Of a stretch of 64,000 nt of DNA, positions 9,611-16,866 are shown in pieces. The notes beneath the pieces are model-generated. The model was not told where the DNA came from. It saw only the letters and a program-made list of their open reading frames with translations, and did no database searches. Position 1 is the first letter of the stretch. Each line of letters starts with the position of its first letter. The DNA lies in the NCBI GenBank assembly GCA_020249505.1, contig JADCFN010000001.1, positions 112,186 through 176,185 of the forward strand, given 5' to 3'. The position numbers and the translations under genes are program-made. The stretch comes from Roseomonas sp. (GTDB taxonomy: Bacteria; Pseudomonadota; Alphaproteobacteria; Acetobacterales; Acetobacteraceae).

Positions 9611-9714
9611 GCATTTTCAAGCCAAGTGGAATCACTTGGCGACTCGGAAAATGCGACCACACAAAATGATGCATTTTCAAGCCAAGTGGAATCACTTGGC
9701 GACTCGGAAAATGC
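9611..9714. repeat. Tandem pair of palindromic repeat elements, 60 bp period
   Basis: Two copies begin at 9611 and 9671. They match over about 55 of the first 56 bases. Each has nested inverted repeats: outer arms GCATTTTC and GAAAATGC, inner arms GCCAAGTG and CACTTGGC around a GAAT loop. They fill most of the gap between the binding-protein gene and the first permease gene. A related inner palindrome occurs at 24646-24668. The structure resembles REP-type extragenic palindromes, which can affect mRNA stability and differential expression within an operon. Confidence 0.85.
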
Positions 9715-9733
9715 GACCAAACAAATTCTCCAA

Positions 9734-9760
9734 GCGCGGCGGGCACAAAACCCGCCGCGC
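9734..9760 (-). promoter_or_regulatory. Strong hairpin just downstream of the binding-protein gene
   Basis: A perfect 10 bp GC-rich stem (GCGCGGCGGG and its complement) with a 7-base loop starts 8 bp after the binding-protein stop codon. No T-run follows on the minus strand. It is more likely an mRNA-stabilising or attenuating hairpin inside the operon, as commonly seen after solute-binding-protein genes, than a full terminator. Confidence 0.6.
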
Positions 9761-9767
9761 CAGGGGA

Positions 9768-11357
9768 TCAGTTCATCCGCGCCCAGTAGAAAAAGGGCTG
9801 GTTATTAGCCATATGCGGAATGGTCAGGTTGGACCGCATGGCCCAGGGGATCATCTGATGGTGCAGCGGAATATGCGGCACATCTTCACGATAGATGCGC
9901 AGCGCCTCACGGATCGCCTCATTGCGCGCATCGCCGGATTGGGTCTTCATCCGCTCAATCAACGCATCCATGCGCGGGTTGGAATAGCGCCCGTAATTCC
10001 AAATGCCATCGCCCTGTGCGCCATTGCGGGTGGCGACCAGGGATTGGAAGGAGTAAAGCGCATCCAAAGTCGGCACGCCCCAGCCCAGCAGATAGATGGA
10101 CGTATCCTCTTTCTGGATCTTGGCGAAGAAGGGCGCCAGCGGCATGGCATTCAACTTTGCCCGCACACCAATCCGCGCCCACATCGCGACAATCGCCTGG
10201 CAAATCTGCTCATCATTGATGTAGCGATTATTCGGGCAATCCAGCGTGATTTCAAAGCCATTCGGGTAGCCGGCTTCTGTCAGAAGCGCCCGCGCGCGCG
10301 CCGGATCATAAGCCAGGCGCACATCTTCTTCCTTCAAATAGCCATTCACCTGGGGCGGGAAGAAGGTACCCGTCACCACGGATTGGCCCCGCATGGTGGT
10401 GCGGTTGATCGCCTGAATATCAATTGCGTGATAAAGCGCCTGACGTACGCGCAAATCCTTCATCGGATTGCGGCCCTTCACGTCCGAATAGAGCAATTCA
10501 TCGCGGAACACATCCATCGCCAGGAAGATGGTGCGCACTTCCGGGCCTTCCAGCACGCGAATATTTTGCGCCTGACGCAGCCGGTTCAAATCCTGCAAGG
10601 GCGGATCGAGCACGAAATCAACCTCACCCGACAGCAGCGCGGCGATGCGCGTCGCATCGGACGCGATAGGGCGGAAGATGATTTCCGTTACATTCGCGTC
10701 CCGGCTGCTGTCTTCCCGCCAGCCCCACCAATCATTATTGCGCGCCATGACGGTGCGCACATCGGATTCACGCGCGGTCAGGCGGAAGGCGCCGGTGCCG
10801 TTGGTGTTGCGGACCGTGTGCATTTCTTCCCGCTGGCGCGTGTTTTGCGGCCGCGCGGCATTGTTCCTTTCGGACCAGCTCCGCGACATCATGAAGACGG
10901 AAGCGATCTTATTGGGCAGGATCGGGTCCGGCAGCTTGGTGATGATATCCACCACCAGCGTTTCCACCTGCACCGCGCGTTCCACCGTATCCACGAAAAT
11001 CCCGTAATTGGAGGTCGGCGCCAAGGCGCGCGTTACGCTGAAGACCACGTCATCGGCGCTGAAGGCCTCGCCTTCATGGAATTTCACCCCATCGCGCAGC
11101 CAAAAGCGCCAGCGATTAGGTTCTTGCTGTTCCCAGCGCGTGGCAAGGCCAGGTGCCAGGCCCAGTTCCTGGGTGCGGCTGATCAGCGTGTCATAAATCT
11201 GATAAAGCACCATGGTGACCGTACCAAGGTTCTGGCTATGCGGGTCGAGCGTATTGGGGTCGCCCGAGGCAGCCCAGCGCACGGTACGCGCATCCGCATT
11301 TGTCCCGCCCAGTGCCAGCCCGAAAGCAAGCGCAGAGGCCCATAACAGCTTTCGCAT
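9768..11357 (-). CDS. Peptide ABC transporter substrate-binding protein (SBP family 5)
   Basis: This 529-residue periplasmic protein binds peptides or related ligands for the downstream permeases. It has a signal peptide ending near NADA, the family 5 opening RWAASGDPNTLDPHS, LAPGLATRW and later DLRVRQALYHAID, all typical of DppA/OppA proteins. It is the first gene of the minus-strand operon and diverges from hyi across 143 bp, which should hold its promoter. Which peptides or other ligands it binds cannot be told from sequence. Confidence 0.92.
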   Translation of the reverse strand: MRKLLWASALAFGLALGGTNADARTVRWAASGDPNTLDPHSQNLGTVTMVLYQIYDTLISRTQELGLAPGLATRWEQQEPNRWRFWLRDGVKFHEGEAFSADDVVFSVTRALAPTSNYGIFVDTVERAVQVETLVVDIITKLPDPILPNKIASVFMMSRSWSERNNAARPQNTRQREEMHTVRNTNGTGAFRLTARESDVRTVMARNNDWWGWREDSSRDANVTEIIFRPIASDATRIAALLSGEVDFVLDPPLQDLNRLRQAQNIRVLEGPEVRTIFLAMDVFRDELLYSDVKGRNPMKDLRVRQALYHAIDIQAINRTTMRGQSVVTGTFFPPQVNGYLKEEDVRLAYDPARARALLTEAGYPNGFEITLDCPNNRYINDEQICQAIVAMWARIGVRAKLNAMPLAPFFAKIQKEDTSIYLLGWGVPTLDALYSFQSLVATRNGAQGDGIWNYGRYSNPRMDALIERMKTQSGDARNEAIREALRIYREDVPHIPLHHQMIPWAMRSNLTIPHMANNQPFFYWARMN

Positions 11358-11500
11358 CCCAATCTCCCGTTTCTTGGTGTTAGCCTAAGGCCCGCCTATA
11401 GGGGTGCCAGCCCCGAGGGGGAAGGGGTTTTGTGGGGGAGATTTCCCCAGCCGTTAAACTGCTTTAGTTTCACGTCCAACCGTCCGAGAGAACCCCGCCC

Positions 11501-12280
11501 ATGCCGCGCTTCGCCGCCAATCTTTCCATGATGTTCAACGAAGTCCCCTTCCTGGACCGCTTCGCCCTCGCGGCGAAGGCGGGCTTCAAGGGGGTGGAAT
11601 TCCTCTTTCCCTATGAGCACCCGGCGGCGGAGATTGCCGCGCGGCTCAAGGATAATGGCCTGCAGCAGGTGCTGTTCAATGCGCCGCCTGGCGATTGGGC
11701 GAAGGGGGAACGCGGCATGGCCTGCCACCCAGGCCGCGAGCAGGAATTTCGCGACAGCATCATGCGGGCGCTCGATTACGCTGGGGCGCTTGGCTGCCCG
11801 CGGCTGCATGTCATGGCTGGCATGGTGCCGCCGGGTATCGCGCAGGGCACACTCACCAGCCTTTATGCCATTAATCTTGCCTGGGCCGCCGAACGCGCCA
11901 TCGCCCAAGGGGTAAAATGCTGCATTGAACCAATCAACCAGCGGGACATGCCGGGCTATGCGCTGACTGGCATCGCGAATGGCATTCAGGTGATTGAAGC
12001 CGTGGGTCCCGACCGGCTTGGCCTGCAATTCGACCTTTACCACACGCAGATCACCGAAGGCGATCTGGTGCCCCGTGCCCGAGCGGCGCTTCCCTATATT
12101 GCCCATATGCAGGTAGCCGATACCCCGGGCCGCAATGAACCCGGCACCGGTGAAGTCAATTGGCCCTTTGTCTTCGCCCAATTGGATGCCATGGGCTATC
12201 GTGGCTGGATCGGCTGCGAATACCGCCCCGCCGGCGAAACCCTCGCCGGGCTTTCCTGGTTCGCCCCCTATAAGGACTGA
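11501..12280 (+). CDS. hyi: Hydroxypyruvate isomerase
   Basis: This TIM-barrel enzyme interconverts hydroxypyruvate and tartronate semialdehyde. The 259-residue product begins RFAANLSMMFNEVPFLDRF, the standard Hyi N-terminus, and shows the catalytic glutamates in CCIEPINQRDMPGY and IGCEYRPAG. Length matches the family (about 258). It is followed after 6 bp by the tartronate semialdehyde reductase gene, its usual partner in glyoxylate catabolism. Glyoxylate carboligase (gcl), often upstream, is not in this window. Confidence 0.92.
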   Translation: MPRFAANLSMMFNEVPFLDRFALAAKAGFKGVEFLFPYEHPAAEIAARLKDNGLQQVLFNAPPGDWAKGERGMACHPGREQEFRDSIMRALDYAGALGCPRLHVMAGMVPPGIAQGTLTSLYAINLAWAAERAIAQGVKCCIEPINQRDMPGYALTGIANGIQVIEAVGPDRLGLQFDLYHTQITEGDLVPRARAALPYIAHMQVADTPGRNEPGTGEVNWPFVFAQLDAMGYRGWIGCEYRPAGETLAGLSWFAPYKD

Positions 12281-12286
12281 CACACA

Positions 12287-13171
12287 ATGAAAATCGCCTT
12301 TATCGGCCTTGGCATCATGGGCCGCCCCATGGCTGGCCACCTGAAAAACGCCGGCCACGCCATCACGGTGGTGGAGCGCAAAAGCCTGACCGCTGAGGAC
12401 CGTGCGGCCTTCGCCGTGGCGCCGGATGGCAAGTCCGCCACCGCTGGGGCGGATGCCGTGATCATCATGGTGCCGGATACCCCTGATGTGGAAGCCGTGC
12501 TGTTCGGCGCCGGTGGCGTGGCTGAGGGGCTCAAGCCCGGCACGCTGGTGATTGACATGTCCTCCATCAGCCCGACCGCCACCAAGGATTTCGCGGCCAA
12601 AATCGCGGCCAAGGGCGGCGATTACCTCGATGCCCCGGTCTCGGGCGGGGAGGTCGGCGCGAAGCAGGCGAGCCTGACGATCATGGTTGGTGGCTCGGAC
12701 GCTGCCTTTGAACGGGCCAAGCCGCTGTTTGAAGCGATGGGCAAGAATATCACCTTAGTCGGCGGCACCGGCGCGGGGCAGACCTGCAAGGTGGCCAATC
12801 AGATCATTGTGGCGCTGACCATCGAAGCGGTGGCGGAAGCACTCACCTTCGCCTCCAAGGCAGGCGCCGATCCAGCCAAGGTGCGCCAAGCCATCACAGG
12901 CGGGCTTGCGACATCGCGCATTCTGGAACTTCATGGGGAACGCATGATCAAGCGCACCTTTGCGCCGGGCTTCCGCATTCGCCTGCACCAGAAGGATTTG
13001 AACCTGGCGCTGCAAGCGGGCCGCGAATTGGGCGTGGCCTTGCCCAATACCGCCTCGACCCAGCAGCTTTTCGCCGCCGTCGCCGCGGCGGGGGGCGGGG
13101 ATTTGGACCATTCCGGGCTGGTCAAGGCGCTGGAGACGCTCGCCGCGCATCCCGTGGCGCCGGACGCCTGA
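12287..13171 (+). CDS. glxR: 2-hydroxy-3-oxopropionate (tartronate semialdehyde) reductase
   Basis: A beta-hydroxyacid dehydrogenase reducing tartronate semialdehyde to D-glycerate with NAD(P)H. The 294-residue protein has the Rossmann motif IGLGIMGRPMAGHL, the substrate loop DAPVSGGEVGAKQASLTIM and the catalytic lysine in GQTCKVANQ. It forms a two-gene operon with hyi, which supports this assignment over the related 3-hydroxyisobutyrate dehydrogenase. A hairpin terminator follows 21 bp after the stop. Confidence 0.9.
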   Translation: MKIAFIGLGIMGRPMAGHLKNAGHAITVVERKSLTAEDRAAFAVAPDGKSATAGADAVIIMVPDTPDVEAVLFGAGGVAEGLKPGTLVIDMSSISPTATKDFAAKIAAKGGDYLDAPVSGGEVGAKQASLTIMVGGSDAAFERAKPLFEAMGKNITLVGGTGAGQTCKVANQIIVALTIEAVAEALTFASKAGADPAKVRQAITGGLATSRILELHGERMIKRTFAPGFRIRLHQKDLNLALQAGRELGVALPNTASTQQLFAAVAAAGGGDLDHSGLVKALETLAAHPVAPDA

Positions 13172-13192
13172 GGCGCAACCTTCTTTTGAGTT

Positions 13193-13223
13193 AAGGCTTC
13201 CCGCCCCCGGGAAGCCTTCTCAT
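13193..13223 (+). terminator. Intrinsic terminator after hyi-glxR
   Basis: An 11 bp perfect stem (AAGGCTTCCCG and its complement) with a CCCC loop is followed by CTCATTTTT. It sits 21 bp after the glxR stop and ends the two-gene operon. Confidence 0.85.
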
Positions 13224-13342
13224 TTTTGACTCATTGCGTCCAAAAAGGGCGCGGCATTTTGTTTTTTGGATTTTTCGCGCTTTACTGGTTCCGACACCGG
13301 CCGCGGCTGCGCGGCCAGGGCCAGAGCAAGGGCGCCAACTTC

Positions 13343-14221
13343 ATGCGGTTCGACGAAATCGGCCAACAGCTTCGCAACTATCGGCTTGAATCGGGCCTGA
13401 AGGCTGATGAGATCGCGGCGCGCCTTGGTGTCTCCCGCGCGGCACTTTACCGCTATGAAAAGGGCGAGGTCATCAAGCTGGATACCATCCGGCGGCTCGC
13501 GGAAATGCTGCAGGTCTCGCCCTTGGCCCTGCTCGGTATTGGGGTCGATTACTTCTCGCGCATCAACGCCTTTCTCGAACGTCAGCGCCAGATCGAAGAA
13601 GGCGCCGATAGCCATTTGCAGCTTGGCGGGGCGCTCTGTTTTGCCTTGGCCTCGGAAGGGTTTGATCAGATATTGCGCGGGCTATGGCTGGAAGCGGCCG
13701 GCATGGCGACGGACCGACTGGCGGCGCGCAGCCTCGCGGAACAATGCCTGACCAGCCTGGCGCAACGGCGGCTTTTGCTGGAACAGCGCCGGCCCAACGT
13801 TACGGTCTTGCTCGGCGAAACGGCGCTCAGGCGCATGCTGGCGGGGGGCATTGGTGCCGGGCTGCCGCTTTCCGAACGTAGCCGGGCGGAAGCCAAGGCC
13901 GCCGCGGTGACTGAGGCCGAGCATCTGGCCAATATGATGGAACAGGCACCGCTTGGCGTGCAGATCGGCCTATTGCAGGAACCGGAACCAAGCCATGAGG
14001 CCATCATCTATCGCGCGCGCGATCGTGCCCATGCCATTGGCAATCCCTTCCCGCCAGATGCGCATCCCAGCTGGCATATCGGGATCGCCAGCGTCACTTC
14101 GGCCGATGATGCGGTCGCCATCCATCAGCGGGTCGCCGAAGCCTGTTGGCGGCAGGCACGCAAGGGCATGGCAGCGGCGCAAAGGCTGCGCATTCTGATC
14201 GCCGAGGCCAATCCCATTTGA
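13343..14221 (+). CDS. XRE-type helix-turn-helix transcriptional regulator
   Basis: A 292-residue protein with an N-terminal HTH_XRE domain at about residues 5-60 (QLRNYRLESGLKADEIAARL, then VSRAALYRYEKGEV) and a larger C-terminal region of unknown fold, probably a ligand or oligomerisation domain. ATG 13343 is preferred because it begins directly at the HTH; the frame upstream overlaps no recognisable domain. It lies between the hyi-glxR terminator and an esterase gene, both on the same strand, so either could be its target. The regulated genes are unknown. Confidence 0.8.
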   Translation: MRFDEIGQQLRNYRLESGLKADEIAARLGVSRAALYRYEKGEVIKLDTIRRLAEMLQVSPLALLGIGVDYFSRINAFLERQRQIEEGADSHLQLGGALCFALASEGFDQILRGLWLEAAGMATDRLAARSLAEQCLTSLAQRRLLLEQRRPNVTVLLGETALRRMLAGGIGAGLPLSERSRAEAKAAAVTEAEHLANMMEQAPLGVQIGLLQEPEPSHEAIIYRARDRAHAIGNPFPPDAHPSWHIGIASVTSADDAVAIHQRVAEACWRQARKGMAAAQRLRILIAEANPI

Positions 14222-14301
14222 CGCGGGCTTGCGCTGACGCGCGCCAAGGTCTCCATAATGCATCTGCCGAAACCCTTTCCGGCAGGAGATAAGGAAACGC
14301 C

Positions 14302-15252
14302 ATGGCCCGCGAGAATTGGGACCCCGAAATGCTGCGCTTCACCGAAATGATGGAGGCGCGCGCCGCGGCGCAGCCCCCGGTGAAGCTGGAATTGCCGCTG
14401 GATCATTCGCGGGAATTGAATGATGGGCTCAGCCTGCCACTCGCCAAGGGTGGTGCGGTGATGGCGGAAAGTGAGGATCGCTGGTTGGCGCTGCGCGGGC
14501 GGCGGATTCTCTGCCGTTTCCATCGCCCGACTGCCGGCACGGGGCATCCCGTTCTGGTCTATTTGCATGGCGGGGGCTGGGTTTGGGGCAGTGTGGATAC
14601 GCATGATCGGCTGATGCGCGAATATGCCGCCGTGTCCGGTTGCGCCGTGATCGGCGTGGATTATGTGCTGAGCCCTGAGGCGATTTTCCCGCAAGCCTTG
14701 GAAGAATGCGCCGCCGTCACGCGCTGGGTTGCCAAGCGCGGCGCGGAATGGGGTTTGGACACCAGCCGGATTGTACTGGGTGGTGATTCAGCGGGTGGCA
14801 ACCTTGCCGCCGGCACGGCGCTTTTGCTGCGGGAAACCGATCCCGCGCTGAAGCTGCGCGGCCTGCTGATCAATTACGGTGTCATGGACAGCGCCATGGC
14901 AACGCCAAGCTATGACGCTTTTGCAACCGGGCATTTCCTGACGCGGGAGAAGATGGATTTCTATTGGCGCTGCTATGCGCCGAAGGAAGCGGATCGCGTG
15001 AGCCCCTTCGCTTCCCCCATGCGTGCCGATCTGCGTGGCCTGCCGCCCGTGCTGGTGCATGTCGCGGAACTTGACGTGCTGGCCGATGAAAACCGGCTTT
15101 TCGCCGCAAAACTTCGCGCCGCTGGCGTGGCGGTGACGGAAGAAACCTTCCCCGGCACCATCCATGGCTTTCTGCGCGCCCTTGGCCATGTGGCGGCAGC
15201 GGATCGCGCGGCGCGGCAAGGCGGCGAATGGCTCAAGGCGCGTTTTGCCTGA
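14302..15252 (+). CDS. Alpha/beta hydrolase (HSL-type esterase)
   Basis: A 316-residue cytoplasmic esterase of the hormone-sensitive-lipase family. The oxyanion-hole motif HGGGWVWGS, nucleophile motif GGDSAGGN, the acid residue in VAELDVLADEN and the catalytic His in TIHGFLRAL are all visible. It likely hydrolyses short acyl esters; the substrate is not determined. It sits 80 bp after the regulator gene, and a small CTGCCG/CGGCAG inverted repeat lies just before its ribosome binding site. A cupin gene follows 19 bp downstream, probably in the same transcript. Confidence 0.87.
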   Translation: MARENWDPEMLRFTEMMEARAAAQPPVKLELPLDHSRELNDGLSLPLAKGGAVMAESEDRWLALRGRRILCRFHRPTAGTGHPVLVYLHGGGWVWGSVDTHDRLMREYAAVSGCAVIGVDYVLSPEAIFPQALEECAAVTRWVAKRGAEWGLDTSRIVLGGDSAGGNLAAGTALLLRETDPALKLRGLLINYGVMDSAMATPSYDAFATGHFLTREKMDFYWRCYAPKEADRVSPFASPMRADLRGLPPVLVHVAELDVLADENRLFAAKLRAAGVAVTEETFPGTIHGFLRALGHVAAADRAARQGGEWLKARFA

Positions 15253-15271
15253 CAAAACAGGGAGAGAGATA

Positions 15272-15673
15272 ATGATTGATGAAGCAACCAAGCAGCGCAT
15301 CCAGGCCCAACTGGGTGATCCAAAGCTCGCTTCACATTACCTGAAGCCCGATCAGATGGCCTGGCAGCCAACGGAGTTTCCGGGGATTGAAATGAAGCTG
15401 CTGTGTCGGGATGAGGCGCGGGGCATGTCCACCATCCTGTTCCGCATGGCGCCCGGCGCGGAAGTGCCGCTGCATGAACATACGGATATCGAACAGACCT
15501 ATGTCATGGAAGGCTATCTGGAAGACGCGGAAGGCCGCTGCGGCCCGGGCGAATTCGTCTGGCGCCCGGCGGGAAATACGCATGTTGCGCGCGCCCCGGA
15601 AGGCGCCTTGTTTCTCTCGATCTTCCTGAAGCCCAATCGCTTTGTCGAAAAGCAACCGGGCTTCGCGCGGTGA
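15272..15673 (+). CDS. Cupin-domain protein
   Basis: A 133-residue single-domain cupin. The metal-binding motif is clear: PLHEHTDIEQTYVMEG supplies His, His and Glu, with a second His in AGNTHVA. Such proteins resemble the ChrR C-terminal cupin or small dioxygenase/isomerase cupins; the reaction is unknown. ATG 15272 is preceded by GGAGAGAG and leaves 19 bp after the esterase gene, supporting an operon. The frame upstream runs inside the esterase and is not used. Confidence 0.85.
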   Translation: MIDEATKQRIQAQLGDPKLASHYLKPDQMAWQPTEFPGIEMKLLCRDEARGMSTILFRMAPGAEVPLHEHTDIEQTYVMEGYLEDAEGRCGPGEFVWRPAGNTHVARAPEGALFLSIFLKPNRFVEKQPGFAR

Positions 15674-15697
15674 ATCAGCCGCTCATATAAGCTTTGG

Positions 15698-15725
15698 CCA
15701 GTGATCCATTTTCATGGATCACTGG
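15698..15725. terminator. Bidirectional hairpin between convergent genes
   Basis: A perfect 11 bp stem (CCAGTGATCCA and its complement, 6-base loop) lies between the cupin gene and the convergent M20 gene and covers the last codons of the latter. There is no long T-run on either side, so termination strength is uncertain, but the position suits a shared terminator. Confidence 0.6.
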
Positions 15726-16866
15726 AGAGCGCGCGCTTCGCGACCTCAGAAAGATACTTCGACGCCACCGGCAAAATCGCGTCATTGAAATCATAACGCG
15801 CATTGTGCAGATCACGCCCTTCCTCGGCCGGGCCATTGCCGATCCAGACAAAAGCGCCCGGCACTTCCTTGAGGAACCAGGCGAAATCCTCACCCGTCAT
15901 GGCCGGCAGCATGTCGCGCCGCGTTGCGGTAACGCTTGCCGCCGCCGCCGCCGCCAGATCACGTTCCGCCGGAGAATTGGCGGTCACGCCAAGGCCCGGG
16001 CTGATGATCAGCGTGCCCTTCACGCCACAGGTTGCCGCCACGCCATCAGTGATGCGCTGCAAGCCTTCCTTGATGGCGTCTCCGGCGTCCTCATGCAGCC
16101 AGCGGATCGTGCCCCGGATCGCAACGCGGCGCGGCACCTGGTTTTGCGCCTCACCGCCTTCAATCACGGTCAGGCTGACCACGCCGCCCATCAGCGGGTC
16201 CACATTGCGCGCCACGATGGATTGCGCCGCCACAATGGCATGGCCCGCCGCCAGCAGCGGGTCGCGAGTCAAATGTGGCAGCGCCGCATGGCCGGCATGG
16301 CCATCAAAAATCAACTCAATCCGCGCACCGGCGGCCATCACCGCGCGGTCATGAACGGCAATTGTGCCGGCGGCGAGCCCCGGCCAATTATGCCAGCCGA
16401 AAATCCGGTCCATCGGAAAACGCGTGAAAAGCCCATCGGCAATCATCGCCAGTGCGCCGCCCCCGCCTTCCTCTGCGGGCTGGAACACCAGATGCACCGC
16501 ACCGGTCCAGCTTTTGTCTTCCAGCAGTAGTCGCGCCGCGCCCAAAAGCGCCGTTGTATGCCCATCATGCCCACAGGCATGCATCACGCCGGGGACGGTG
16601 GATTTCCAGGGCAGATCATCTGCCTGTTCCTGGATGGGCAGCGCATCCATATCGCCGCGCAGCCCGACCGAGCGATTGCCCCCACCGCGGCGGATGGTCG
16701 CCACCACGCCATGGCCGCCCACATTTTCGGCGATTTCGGTGACCCCCATCTCACGCAGCTTCTGCACGACAAAAGCCGCTGTCGGGCCTTCATGCAGGGT
16801 CAGGCCGGGATGGGCGTGCAGGTGCCGCCGCCAGGAAGTTAGGGTAGCGTGAAATTCATCGGTCAT
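15712..16866 (-). CDS. M20-family amidohydrolase (hippurate hydrolase-like)
   Basis: A 384-residue zinc/manganese amidohydrolase that removes acyl or amino groups from N-substituted amino acids. Metal-binding motifs HACGHDGHT and PAEEGGGG, the N-terminal RRHLHAHPGLTLHE and the C-terminal GEDFAWFL match the amidohydrolase branch (hippurate hydrolase, AbgB-like). The substrate cannot be named. Its ATG at 16866 overlaps the ATG of the divergent tamA by two bases, so the two genes have essentially no intergenic promoter space. Confidence 0.88.
   Translation of the reverse strand: MTDEFHATLTSWRRHLHAHPGLTLHEGPTAAFVVQKLREMGVTEIAENVGGHGVVATIRRGGGNRSVGLRGDMDALPIQEQADDLPWKSTVPGVMHACGHDGHTTALLGAARLLLEDKSWTGAVHLVFQPAEEGGGGALAMIADGLFTRFPMDRIFGWHNWPGLAAGTIAVHDRAVMAAGARIELIFDGHAGHAALPHLTRDPLLAAGHAIVAAQSIVARNVDPLMGGVVSLTVIEGGEAQNQVPRRVAIRGTIRWLHEDAGDAIKEGLQRITDGVAATCGVKGTLIISPGLGVTANSPAERDLAAAAAASVTATRRDMLPAMTGEDFAWFLKEVPGAFVWIGNGPAEEGRDLHNARYDFNDAILPVASKYLSEVAKRALSSDP

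Noticed and set aside
9611..9714. Direct repeats that could suggest a CRISPR array
   Set aside because: Only two copies, spaced by about 10 bp, with large internal palindromes and no cas genes.
9593..9746. N-terminal extension of dppB through the repeat
   Set aside because: It encodes a doubled WSHFPSRQVIPLGLKM-like peptide derived from the repeat, not a permease N-terminus.
8613..11345. A 910-codon plus-strand open frame antisense to the peptide transporter operon
   Set aside because: It is a GC-driven shadow: low-complexity His/Arg/Gln-rich translation without any family features, opposite well-supported genes.
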